From: Pyropia yezoensis
Taxonomy: Eukaryota; Rhodophyta; Bangiophyceae; Bangiales; Bangiaceae
Assembly (NCBI GenBank): GCA_009829735.1
Contig: CM020620.1
Coordinates: 21,364,020-21,428,019, forward strand
Direction: 5' to 3'
DNA length: 64,000 nt
The notes under the pieces are model-generated. The model ran no database searches and had not been told where the DNA came from. It saw only the letters and a program-made list of their open reading frames with translations. Positions 42,431 through 52,974 of this stretch are shown here, piece by piece. Position 1 is the stretch's first letter. Each line of letters begins with the position of its first letter. A program made the position numbers and the translations under genes.

Positions 42431-44847
42431 ATGCCGCGCAAGCGCAAGCGGGCGCAGCGTGTCGATGAAGGTAACTTTGAGAGCGCTGGTGCACATGAGC
42501 TGATGTCGACCTGGGGCAGGATGACATTGTTTGAGGAGCGTGAGGCCGGGAGAATAACGTTCTCACTTCTTTCGTCTCGCTTATGCTTCCTTTCATGCGC
42601 CGTTTTGCTGCTCTTGCTTGATGCATCACGCGTCCCCACAGAGAACAAGCTGAAAGCGGCCGCTGCGGCGGCCGCTGCGATGTCGAGCGCTTCAGGCAGA
42701 GCCGGGAGCGCGGCACGTCGATGGATGCCACAGCCCCATCCCCCCCCCGTGGTACCCGCCGCCCCTGACGGGCCGCCCGCCCCCCCCTCGTCGCCCCCCC
42801 TCCCCCCTTCACTCGGCATACAGCCGCCGGCGCCCGCCCCCTCCCCCGTCCTGGCCGCCTCCCCAGGGGCTGCAGCGACGCCTACGGTCGTGCCGGTGCG
42901 GCAGAGACGGACCAGAGCATCCACGAGAAGCGGAACGGTGAGGACGGCCGTCAACTCCCCCACGGCCGCGGCCGGGTCCCCTACGCTTGCGGGGACATCC
43001 ACGCATCAGCCAAGGGCCGCTGCGTCTTCGCCACTGGAATCTGCAGCAAGCCGATCAAGTGGGGCTACTTTGGCAAGGACGCAGCAGGCGGCAGTGGCCT
43101 CGTCGCTGCCGTTGGAAAGACCGCCGCTTCCACCGCCTCCTCCTCGACGCGGCCCCCGCCCACCCTCCCACGCGCCTCCGTCCCAATCCGCAGCGTTGCC
43201 AATTTCTGGCTCGCTCCCCGCCGGTCCTGATATGCAGATCCCGGACCTACCGCCTCCTCCGTTTCCGGGCGGCCCTGCTGGGCAGCCGCCGGTGCCCACC
43301 CCCTCCTCTTGCCGCCGCCCCCGCCTGCCTCTGCCGTCCCGCCTCCCTCCCGCGCTCCCCCCCCGCCGCCGTCGCGCAGGGCGGTTGTGCAGCCGCCCCT
43401 GGCGCCTCTCCCTGGCCCGGGCACTGCCGCATCGAAGGGGCTGGTCCTCGCCCTGCCTCCTCCCCCTCCTGTTTGGGACGACCGTGCTGGGCCACCCCCG
43501 GCGGTCATCCCCCCCCCCTCCGAAGTAGTTTCCTCGGCGCCGCCTCCACCCCCCCCTATTTTGAGGCTCCTTTGCGCCCTCCCCCCCCCCATCTTTTTTG
43601 GCTCCTTTACCCCACCCCCCTCCCTCCTCTTTTGTGGCTCCTTTGCCCCCCCCCCCCCCCCCCTCATTTTCAGCTTCTACGCCGCCCCCCGCCTTGCCCT
43701 CCTGTGCGGCTGCTGTGCCACCCCCCCCCCCTCCGCCTCTGCGACTGCTGTGCCGGCGCCCCCCCCCCCCACCTTCGCGGCTGCTGTGCCGCCCCCCCCC
43801 CCCCCGCTTTTGCGGCTGCTCTGCCGCCCCCCCCCCCCCCGCTTTTGCGGCTGCTGTGCCGCCCCCCCCCCTCCCATCTTTGGGGCCGCTGTGCCGCCCC
43901 CCCCCCCACCTGCCTTTGCGGCGCCGGCGGCGCCTCGAGTGGGGCTAGTACGGCACCTTCCTCCCCAAGTTTTGGCGCCATCCCTTGCCTCGCCTTCCCC
44001 TCTACCGCCTGCAGCGTTTTCGCGGCCTGGGCCGCCTGGCGATGGGCCCGGGGGTGCCGCCCTCCTGCATCCTGCGGCAGCTCCTGGACGGCCGCTGTCT
44101 GCCGTGCCGTCCGCTGGGGGTGGGGCGGCGACGCCGAGACCGAGAGTGCGACTCCCCGCCCCGTCTCGGCCGCCAGGTGCCACATCTGGTGCGTCCTCGG
44201 ACGCGTCTCTGACCGGGAGGGAGGGTGGCTCCGCGAGGCCATCAAGGGCCCACACCAATGGGAGGTGTGGGATTGTGCTGGCGAACGATGCCCACGCGAG
44301 CATCCGCACGGTGGATGCGCCCCCGCCCCCTCTTGTGGAGATGGAGGTTTTCACGGACCCAGACCTGAGCATCTCCCTGAGCGAGGCCGACGCAGCGAAG
44401 GTACACGTGCGCACGGTCGTCAAGAGCTTTAATCCCGAGCTCACGTTTACCAATCAGGAGCGGGACACCATTGCTACAGCTGTTGTCTACCTGGAGGCGC
44501 ACGTCCCCGAGCTCGCCGTGTGCAAGAGGTCGTGGGGCGCGTGCACCCTGCTTGCCCGCTCCGTCAACAACCGCACTGCGTACTGGAAGGCGCGGCGTGC
44601 CAGCCGGGCTCGAGCCGCGTTGGTGGCGGCGGCGGGAGCAGCAGCGCTTGGTGCTGCGACTGGGATGGGGGTGGCCTCGGTGGTTGCGCCGAGTCGATCC
44701 CCCACAGCCGCGCCGGCGCCAGTGCCGGCTGCTGCGTCGGCATCCGTAGCAGCCGCGGCCGCCGCGGGGGCAGTGGCGGCAGCGGCGGCAGCGGCAGCAG
44801 CGGCAGCCCAGCCGACAGCTGAGGAAATGTTCAGTAGATTACAGTAA
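42431..44847 (+). CDS. Second CACTA gene, Pro/Ala-rich TnpA-like protein
   Basis: The likely start at 42431 encodes a basic Pro-Arg-Lys-Arg-Lys-Arg stretch (nuclear signal). A 171-bp intron, 42471-42641, with GTAACT and CCACAG ends joins in frame to an Ala-rich helix. A long Pro-rich part follows in one frame to 43528, and the C-terminal part lies in another frame, about 43309-44847. The change falls within dense C runs, where a further intron or a homopolymer length error is possible; I could not choose. The last 190 residues are folded: an acidic stretch, then Asn-Pro-Glu-Leu-Thr-Phe, a helical block with Cys-Lys-Arg-Ser-Trp, and an Ala-rich tail. By position it corresponds to the TnpA end-binding protein. 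Confidence 0.5.
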
Positions 44848-45090
44848 TGTAGCGTAGCATTAAAACTGGACAAAATCAACAATGAAATGTGAAAGCTGTA
44901 AATCAACAATGAACATGAAAGTGTTTCATTTACGTAGGAATCATATTTGGTTCAAGCGCTGGAACAGAGCCCCATGGAGATGAAGCGTTGATACGGATAC
45001 AAGCGTCGTTGTGCAGACCAGCATCGCCGCTCTGCGAGGGCGTCATGTCGAGGCTTGTGAGCCAATCATTGGCTCAATGATCGCGGGTTG

Positions 45091-45250
45091 TACCAATATC
45101 GAGGCTACGACTCGGCGGCCCAGGATCGCAGGTTTGATCCTCGATATTGTGCGTTGAGGCCCGTGCCGCACACTCGATATCGGGTGTTGAACGACAGCAG
45201 GACGCCCTCGATATCAAGGCTCCCCATGGCCTGCCGACCCCCGATATCGG
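45091..45250. repeat. Right subterminal palindromes of the CACTA element
   Basis: AATATCGAGG (45095 onward), CCTCGATATTG (from 45139), CTCGATATCGGG (from 45173), CCCTCGATATCAAGG (from 45206) and CCGATATCGG (45241-45250) repeat the core seen at the left end, in both orientations. Confidence 0.7.
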
Positions 45251-45390
45251 AAGAAAATCTTTTGTAGGGGCGGCGAGGAAGTCTGCGAAGTCAGCAACAG
45301 CAGTGGTGGCACAAACTAAGCTTTAGCAGTGTCCGCGTGAGCGACTGACCGTCGCGCAGCGTCAGTCCTGCTGTGGCTGCTCCGTGGCGT

Positions 45391-45975
45391 AGTGCGAGAA
45401 AATAATGGGAAAACGAACAGGACAACGGGCAATGCGGAGAAGTGGGGGGTGCGGGGGGCGGGCTCACCCAGCATTTAGTTAAAAAACATATTTAAAAAAC
45501 GAGAAAGCGCCAACTGATTAATCAATAATCAAGCTACGACTAATTGTATTTACTTTAAAGCATCGATTTCATTGTTGCCATCCATTGTTTAAGAACCCCT
45601 GTGCAGGTGCACATGAACTGTCACTCTGTCAGTCGTAGTCGCCAATTACCACGGGGCGAGAGGGCGGGCCCCAATACTGTTAGTGGGTATTTCCCAGACA
45701 GCAAGATGCGCCATGGCCCGACCCAAGTTTTGCGAAGCTCGACGTGGGTACGAATTGGGCACCTCTACGTAGGTCGCCGACCCACGCTCTACCCACGTTT
45801 GGCAGCCCCGCCATTGGCTGGAGCCGGCACCCCCCTCGCAGCACCCCCCTCGCAGCACCCCCCGGCTCCCCCCTGCACCCCCCCTTCCCAGCAACCAAAA
45901 CGTCGCAGGTGCCGAAGCTCGATCAGCAGCGGGCGCCTTCCCCCCCGCGGCCGACGGTCACCGTCACCACCGGGA
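45391..45975. other. AT-rich gap and leader of the CCA-adding enzyme gene
   Basis: The 45470-45600 part is unusually AT-rich (TTTAAAAAAC, ATTAATCAATAATC), possibly the far end of the host repeat, which shows similar words at its left end. The 45600-45975 part becomes C-rich and leads to the ATG at 45976. Confidence 0.4.
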
Positions 45976-48505
45976 ATGGCGGCGGCCACCGGTGCCACCG
46001 CCACAGAGACGGCGGCAGGGTCGGCGGCGGTGGCGGTGGTGGCGGCGGCCCCCCGCCGGTCCCCCCGCGATGCAGCTGCTGCCGCGGCTGCTGCCGCCGT
46101 CTCTGTCGGCGGCGGCGCCGCTGCCCCCCACGACACACCGCTGCGTGTGGCCGTGTCCCCTGCCGAGGCGCGGGTGTGTGCGCTGCTGGCCGACACGGCC
46201 GCCGGGCTGTCGTCGCGTCGGCGGGGGGCGGGGGGGGGGGGGGGGGTGAGCGTGCGCATTGTGGGCGGGTGGGTGCGGGATAAGTTGCTGGGGGGGGGGG
46301 TGGAGGGGGGGGGTGGGGGGGGGGGGGGGGCGGGGGGGGGAGCGCCGACGGTGCTGCCGACGGTGACGGCGGCGGCGGCGACGGCGGTTATGGCGGCGGC
46401 GGGAGCGACGGCGACGGCGGAGAGATCTATGGCGTCGGCGGCGACGGCGGCGGCGGCGACGGCGGCGGCGGCGGGGAGGCCGGTGGCGGCGGTGGCGGCG
46501 GCGGCGGCGGTGGCGGCGGCGGCGGCGGGGGGGGTGGTGGTGGGGCGCCCACGGTGCGCGCCTCCCCCCCGGGGGCCGCCCGCCACCACCCGCTGGACAT
46601 GGACACCGCGGTCTGCGGGGTGGACCCGCGGGCGTTTGCCGCGGCCCTCCACGCGGCGGCGGTGGCGGGGACGCCGCCGCCGCACCCGCACCCGCCGCGG
46701 CGGCCGCCTCGCGGCAAGGCCCACCCGACGGTGACGCTCAAGGTGGGGGGCGTCTACGTGGATGTGACGGGCCTGCGCGTGGGGGGGGGGGCAGCGGCCG
46801 GCGCACCTCCCCCGCCCGCCCCAGCTGCCGCTGCCGCTGCCGCTACCGCTGCCGCTGCCGCTGCCGCATGCGCCGCCACGAGTCCGCCCGCGGCGGCGGC
46901 GGCGGCGGCGGCCGTCGACGACCAGGCGGCGGCGTGGGCGGCAGACGCTGCCGCCCGGGACCTCACCCTCAACGCCCTCTCCGTGGACCCCGCCACGCGG
47001 TTGGTGGCCGACCCGACGGGCCGTGGGGTGGCGGCGGCGGCGTGGCGGCTCGCCGCCACCCCCGCCCCCGCGGCGGTGACGCTGGGCGCCGACCCGCGGC
47101 GGGCGCTGCGGGTGGCCCGCCTCGCCGCCGCCGCCCGCCTGGTGGTGGACGCGGCCATCCCGGCGGCGGCGGCGGCGGTGGCGGCGCCCGCCCTGGCCGC
47201 CACCGTTGCGGCGGGCGGGGGGGGTGCCGTCGCCGTCGCCCGTGAGGCCGACGCGCTGGTCACCCTGGGGGGGGGGCGCGGCGTGCGGCTGGCCACCACG
47301 TGGGGCGTCTGGGCGGCGGCGGTGGGGGGGGAGGACGGGGGGGTGGCGGTGGGTGGGGAGGGGGGGGGGGGGAAGTACCCCCGTGGGTGGCCGCCTGTGC
47401 CACTGCCCTGGACGCGTACGAGGCCTGGGGGGGGGTCGCCGTGATGGGCGGTGGCCCCGCCTCCGCCGCCGCCGCCGCCACCGCTGGCGCGGACGCCAAC
47501 GCTGCCGCGGGGGGGTGGCGAGGCCTGGACCGCCTCGGCCGGTACGTGGCGCTGACAGCGCCGCTGGTCACCGCCGTGCGGGACTGTCCAGCGACGGCGG
47601 CCGCCGGCAGGGGCGGCGATGGTGCGGCGGCGGTTGTGGCCACGGGCAGCGCGGCTGTGGTGTCCTTCCTCCGCGACCGCCTGGGCGTGTCGGCCCGCCA
47701 CGCGGCGGCGGTGGCGGCCGCCCACGGGGCGGCCGCAGAGGTGGCAGCAGCCGCTGCGGCGGCATCCGCGGCGTCGACGGCCGCGCCAGACGCGGCGGCG
47801 GCGGGCGCGGCGGGGGGGGGGGCGGCGGCCACCCCCGTGCAACGGGACGTTGGCGGCCCCGCCGGTGGGGCACCTGGCAGGGGCGGCGGCGGTGGCGACG
47901 GCGGCAGCGGCGGCGGCGGATGTGCCGTCGGCGGGGCCGCGGAGGTCCCACCGCCCCCCGCCCCCCCCCCGCTGGCTGGTCCCGGTGACGGCCCGCGGCT
48001 GCCGGCGGGCACGTCGGCCGCCGCGCGGCGGCGGGTGGTGCTCGGCCGCCTCGTCCGCGGGGGTGGGCCGACCTGGCGGCTATGCCTGGTCGCCGCCGCT
48101 CTGCGCGGCCGCCGCTGGCACGCACCGCCCCCCACGGCGGGGGCGGGCGACCCTGCTCGCGCCGGCGACGCGGGCGCGGACGACGCCTCTGCCGACAGTG
48201 TTAGTGCCGATGGCGGTGGTGGTGCCGCGGCGGCGGCGGCGGCGGCGGCGGTGACGACGACGGCCGCGGCGGTGGCAGCGGCGGCGCGGTTGGCCGCCGA
48301 GATTGACGCTGCCGGCCTGGCCGGCGCGTGGGCGGACCGGCCCGCGCTGCCGGGCTCCCGCCTCGACGCCGCCCTGCCGCGGCGACGAGCGGGTGACACG
48401 GCCGTGCAGGCGGCGGTGGCCGACTGGTCGGCCGCAACGGGGGGGGTGGGGGGGCGGGACGCGTGTGCCGCGTGGCTCCGTGCCCTCTTTCCCGACTACG
48501 CGTGA
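45976..48505 (+). CDS. tRNA CCA-adding nucleotidyltransferase, frame broken at G runs
   Basis: Class II tRNA nucleotidyltransferase, which adds CCA to tRNA 3' ends. Family motifs appear in order: Val-Arg-Ile-Val-Gly-Gly-Trp-Val-Arg-Asp (about 46252), Leu-Asp-Met-Asp-Thr-Ala (about 46595, catalytic Asp pair), a Lys-Val-Gly-Gly-Val-Tyr-Val-Asp-Val-Thr strand (46740), Arg-Asp-Leu-Thr-Leu-Asn-Ala-Leu (46957) and Pro-Arg-Arg-Ala-Leu-Arg-Val-Ala-Arg (47094), then a helical C-terminal domain to Asp-Tyr-Ala at 48505. The frame changes twice: between about 46290 and 46560, and near 47356-47372. Both coincide with G homopolymers, so they are more likely length errors or polymorphism than decay. Ala/Gly inserts fall between motifs. 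The ATG at 45976 gives an Ala-rich N-terminus that may be organellar. Confidence 0.75.
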
Positions 48506-49639
48506 CGCGGTGGAGGGGGGGGTCTCTGGGGGGGGGGGGCGAGGTAGCGGCCAGGCTGGGGCCCCCCTGCAGGCGCCCCCCATGGCGGCGCCCGTACGGG
48601 GACGCCCCGCCAGCCGGGGGCCCCCGCGGTAACCCCCCCCCCCCCCCCCCCACCCCCGAGACACGCATGCCCTTTTTGCGGCTGCGCCTCGTGCGGCTGC
48701 TACGACCGGGGTGCCAGCTGGCACTCCCTCCCCTCCGGCTCCACCCGCACCTTCACGTCGGCCCGCAGCGGTTGTGACGCGACAGGAGCTGCCGCTGTGC
48801 TGCTCCCTGTGCAGGGGCCGGGCCACTGCCGTGCAGCGGGAGGGCGGGGCGCCCTTTAATCATCTCTGCACCCGTGGGGGGGCGGGCCGGCTGGGGAAGG
48901 GGGGGGGGCGTCAGCGTACACTTCCGCGGCTTGCGCCATGCTGGCGGTAGCTGGCGTCCCGCTTTTTCGGGGGTGGGGGTGGGGGGGGCACGGCTTCCCG
49001 CCAGTGGCCAATGGGTACAGAATGGACGACACTGAGGCGCCCTCGGCGGCAACGGCAAGCGGCAAGCCACGATTGCCAGCGGCTGCTGGACAAGAGAAAC
49101 ATCGGCACCACCCCCGGGGAGCCACGCTGCCCTACCCCCAGCGGCCAACTTCCCGAGCCCGGTGGGCTCCCATCCCACACGCACCATCTCGGCCATGACG
49201 GAGCCACCGGGGCGCCTGCTGCGGGGGGCGCCCGGTGGACAGTCGACAGCCCGATTCCCACGCGACTATGGCGGCACCCCCTGAGGCGGCGGACTACGAG
49301 CACGTGCTCTCCCGCCCCGCTCGTACGCGCACGCCCACCACGAAGTACACACTCGTAGACGCTGCCCCCCACGTCCCCCTTCCACATCACCCGCAGCGGT
49401 GCCGCGCAAGAGGACAGGCAGCAGCCAGCAGCCCAGGTGGAACAATTCTCTCGTCTTCTTTTTTTTTTGCTCCTGTTTCCTGGCCCTCTCGTCTACCCGA
49501 CGGCCTCGGTTGCCGCAGCGGCAGGGCCGGAAGGGGCGGGGAGGGGGGGGCAAGGGGAGGGGGCAGCGACGGTGAATCCCCCCCCCTCCCCGAACTGACA
49601 CGCCACCTGTCCAGACGCGACGCGCCCGCCCGCGGGGGC
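48506..49639. other. Intergenic region, no supported gene
   Basis: Several overlapping frames on both strands lack any family signature. G and C runs occur at 48525-48540 and 48633-48655. Confidence 0.35.
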
Positions 49640-51896
49640 TCAAAAGCAAAAGAGCCCAAAGAAGCGGCACGTGGGCGTCGCCACTGGCGACGGCGCCGAC
49701 GACGGCGCTGGCGACGATGACGACGACGGCGCCGGCGCCGGCGTGGGCGCTGGCGCGGGCGTCGGGCAGCGGCCAAAGCGCCACCACGGGCACACCACGA
49801 CAATGGGGGCGGGGGGCGCCGCGGTCGCCGGTGCCGCCGTCGGCGACGCGGTCGCCGGCGCCGCCGTCGGTGACGCCGTTGCGGGCGCCGCAGACGGCGA
49901 CGCCGTCGCCGGCGGCACCGCAGACGGCGACGGCGACGCGGTGGCGGCGGCCACTGGCGGGGGCGCCGGCGTCGGCTCGACGGGCACCTGGCGGCAGAAG
50001 AAGAAGAGGGTGCACACGGTGCGCGTCGGCACCGCCGGCGCCGTGGGCGCCGCGGGCGGGTCTGTGGCTGGCGCGGCCGTCGCGGCGGTTGGCGGCACCG
50101 CCGCGTCGGGGAAGAGCTGGTTGAACAGCGCCTCGAGCGGGCTGAGCTCAAACGCCACCCGGTTGACGGGCGCGTCGGGGTAGAGCGCGTCGTCCGTGTC
50201 GATCCACGCCTTGCAGACGGGGAAGGCGGGGGAGTAGAGCATCGCCGCGGGCGCCCGCAGGTTGTACGCGCCCGACCGGGGGATGCGGGAAAAGTCCACG
50301 TCCACGGCCGCCACGTTGTTGGCCACGTTGGCCTCGCCCAGCCGGTTGCCCGGGTTGACCGTCACCCGGAGGGTGTACCGGCGGGACAGGTCCAGGCCCG
50401 TCACGTCAATCCACTGGCAGGTGAGGGCGTTGGAGTAGATGTCCCCGCAGCCGGCGGTGATGCCCATGTTGCAGCACTGGAACTTTTTGCCGGGACAGTT
50501 GGTCGAGTCCTCCACACAAAACTGGGTCAGCGGGAGGGCAAGAGAGTGCGGGGGGGGGGGGGAGAGCGGGGGGGGGGGGGGGGGGAGGTGGGGGTGGAAA
50601 GACAGCATCCATACACAGGGTCAGCCTGATCGTACGAGGGCGTGGTGGAAGTGGCGCCTGTCAGTCGTGTGCTCCGTGCGAGTGCACCCGTGCGAGGCTC
50701 GTGCGGGCAAAAATGATGTGCAGTGGCGAGACGGGGCGGCAGGGAGCACCATGTCCAACCAGCCAGGCAAGACCAGGCGAACCGCGCCACCCTCCGCCCC
50801 CCCCCCCACCCCCTGCTCTCCTCTCCCCTCCCCTCCCCCACAGTGCCCCTCCCCTCCTCCTACTACCCCCCCCGCCCGTCCCACCCACCCCCACCATTCC
50901 CCACCACGTACGCCCGTCTTTTGGCCATTGATCGACTGGGCCGACGTGGAGGGGGTGAAGCCGACCCCCGCGTCCCGGCCCGTCTCGTCAATCAGCTCGT
51001 ACGCAGCGTACGCCGCAAAGTGCCAGTGCATGTGCGTGGCGCCCCACTGGAGGGGGACGATGACACAACCACATAGGCCACGCGCACACAGCAGCAGAGA
51101 CACAAAGAAAAAAAAAGCCAGGGAAAGAGACGGGCGGGGGGGGGCGGGGGACACGCATGTGCACCACCGTTGTGTAAGTCATACGCACGCGCCCAGTGCG
51201 CAACGACCAGGAGCGAGACCAGGAGCGGGAGCGCAGCCAGTCAAGAGGAGGGTCAGAAACAAAACCAGGGGAGGGTCAGAAACAAAACCAGGGGAGGGTC
51301 AGAAACAAAACCAGGGGAGAGTCAGAAACAAAACCAGGGGAGGGTCAGACCCAGGACGGAGCAGCGCCCGTGTGCACAGGAACTACCATCCAGCGCCCCA
51401 CTCCGCAGGCCGCCTCCGTTTGTAAAGCGACCCACGGGGAAGACCAAAAAAAAGGAGAGCCTTCCCCAGGTCCTTCCTCCCAACCACTCGAGCTCCCGCT
51501 CGACCCGCACGCGCAACCCCCCCCCTACAACCGTACCTCCCAGTTGGCATCAGAGAAGGAGCGGTCGTGCGGCGGGAGCCCAATGACCAGGTCACTATCC
51601 CCCACGTTGCGGATGGTGGTGGTGAAGCGGAGTACCTCGTGGGTGGCCCGCCCCGTGTCCCGGCGGAGGCAGTTTTCCTCCCGCAGCGCCGCCGCGTAGG
51701 CCGCGTTGGGCCCCCCCGACAGGTCCAGGGTGGACAGCACCAGGTCCGACACGCCAACGGTCAGGTCAAACGCCGCGTCTGCGGGCGCCGCCGCCGCGGC
51801 GGCGAGCACCACCCCCACCACCGCCGCCGCCACCGCCGCCACGGTGGCGGTGGCGGCAGAGGTGCCAGCAGCGGCCACCCGCCGACGGGGACTCAT
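49640..51896 (-). CDS. Lysyl oxidase, three exons, with Ala/Pro/Thr repeat tail
   Basis: Exons 51896-51537, 51046-50912 and 50521-49640, all joined in phase 0, give 458 residues. Introns 51536-51047 and 50911-50522 have GT...CAG ends. A signal peptide or anchor (about residues 20-43) is followed by the lysyl oxidase fold: Leu-Arg-Phe-Thr-Thr-Thr-Ile-Arg-Asn-Val-Gly, the copper site His125-Met-His127-Trp-His129 at the start of exon 2, Gly-Gln-Lys-Thr-Gly|Phe-Cys at the exon 2/3 junction, Gly-Ile-Thr-Ala-Gly-Cys-Gly-Asp, Cys-Gln-Trp-Ile-Asp-Val-Thr, and Asn-Pro-Gly-Asn-Arg with Asn-Asn. Members oxidise lysine side chains of extracellular proteins to aldehydes, allowing cross-links. The tail after residue 330 is Ala/Pro/Thr repeats between short Cys/Phe-rich blocks. 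Confidence 0.9.
51248..51359. repeat. 23-bp tandem repeat inside lysyl oxidase intron 1
   Basis: Four full units of GAGGGTCAGAAACAAAACC plus AGGG (at 51248, 51271, 51294 and 51317; the last with one change), then a partial fifth. Units are almost identical, so the array is young. Confidence 0.85.
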
Positions 51897-52974
51897 CGTG
51901 TCGTGGGGCGCACCGCGGGGTGGAGGGAGGGGGGCGGGGGGGAGGCAGCGAGCAGAGCGTGGGGCAACCGAGCCCCGCCGTCACCGCGCCCACCCACAAG
52001 GCAGTCAACCGTGGGGCAAGGAGGGGCGGAAGGTGGGGAGGGCGCCCGTGCACAAGTGGACGGGCAGCCAACCACAGGCGGGTCCTCTCAAAGGCGGGGC
52101 GGCGCTGCGCACGACGCACCTCTGCCACGCCACGCCCACCCGACCGGCGGGGGCGGCGGGTATACGACAATGCGCAGCCGGCCGGCCGGCCGACGGCAGC
52201 CGCGGCCGAGGCCGCGGGGGGGGGGTGGGGGCGGAGAGGGCGGCCGCGGCGGTTCGACCCGCCGCCGACGCGGCGCATCGTCGGCAGGCTGCGAGAGGTG
52301 CCCGGGGAGTGGGGGGGGCGGGGGGAGAGGGAGGCGGGAGAGAAGCTCCCCCACGGTTGGGGAGGGAGGGGGAAGAGCAGCCCGCCACGCGGCCATCAAT
52401 GGGCGGGCAAGGTGGGCGGCCGCGGCGGGGGCGGGGGCGGCGGGGGGTGTCCCCCGCGGGCAAGGCAACCCCCCCCCCTACCCCCCGCTCGGCACCCTCC
52501 CCCACCCCCCTCCCCCCTCCCACCCCTCCCTCAGCCCTCTCTCCCCCCCTTCCCCTCTCCCCCCTGGCCCACCCTCATTCACTATTCCCGTCCCGTCGTA
52601 GGTACCTGCACGACGCACCTGCACGGGGACGACGCGGGCGGCCGCCGTCGGGGACGACACGGGCGGCCGCCGTCGTGGCGGCATGCCAACCTGCACGACC
52701 CTCCGGGCAGGCCGCATCCCCGCGGCGGGGGGGGGCCGCAGCCACGCCGGCGCGCGCCCCCACCCTCCCCCCCCCCCCCCACCCGCCGCCACGCGGCGCC
52801 GCTCGCGCAGCAGAGAGAGAGAGCCACTCCCAGCCCGCACCCCCCCCCCCCCCCCCCCCCCAACACCCCCTCCACCACCCCCGCCCCTGCCCCCGCCGCG
52901 CAATCCAACACCCCCTCCCCATCCCCCCCTGCCCCGCGGTCCCTCCCCCACCAAGGGGAGGGCGGGGCGTGTCC
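51897..52974. other. Intergenic region, no supported gene
   Basis: Lies between two minus-strand genes. Very long open frames cross it on both strands (one on the plus strand runs 51706-54498), but they are Arg/Pro/Gly-rich and antisense to real exons. Near-identical GGACGACxCGGGCGGCCGCCGTCG units occur twice at 52627-52674. Confidence 0.45.

Larger units (their letters stand above)
38144..45269 (+). mobile_element. CACTA (EnSpm-like) DNA transposon, 7126 bp, apparently complete
   Basis: Ends read CCCTACA...TGTAGGG, inside a 3-bp duplication GCG (38141-38143 and 45270-45272). The empty repeat copy at 33.6 kb has a single GCG at this place. The 3-bp duplication, Tnp2-class transposase, second gene and subterminal repeats all fit the CACTA superfamily; the terminal CCCTACA instead of CACTA is unusual. 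Contents in order: left subterminal repeats with an inserted MITE, TATA promoter, two-exon transposase (39013-42069), second gene (42431-44847), right subterminal repeats. The intact transposase and perfect duplication suggest a fairly recent insertion. Confidence 0.88.
36233..45390. mobile_element. Second copy of the 33628 repeat, split by two nested transposons
   Basis: Repeat sequence occupies 36233-36556, 38061-38143 and 45273-45390, about 525 bases in total. Removing the Tc1/mariner-like insert (one TA kept) and the CACTA insert (one GCG kept) restores collinearity with 33628-34120, including GGCA(G/C)TAGTGTTCTTCAGC across the first site and GCGGCGGCGAGGAAG across the second. Confidence 0.9.

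Noticed and set aside
45126-45142. GGTTTGATCC resembling a tRNA B box
   Set aside because: No A box or cloverleaf is present; it belongs to the CACTA right subterminal repeats.
33628-45390. Possible retroelement or virus-like element
   Set aside because: No reverse transcriptase, integrase, capsid or long terminal repeats were seen; all features fit DNA transposons.
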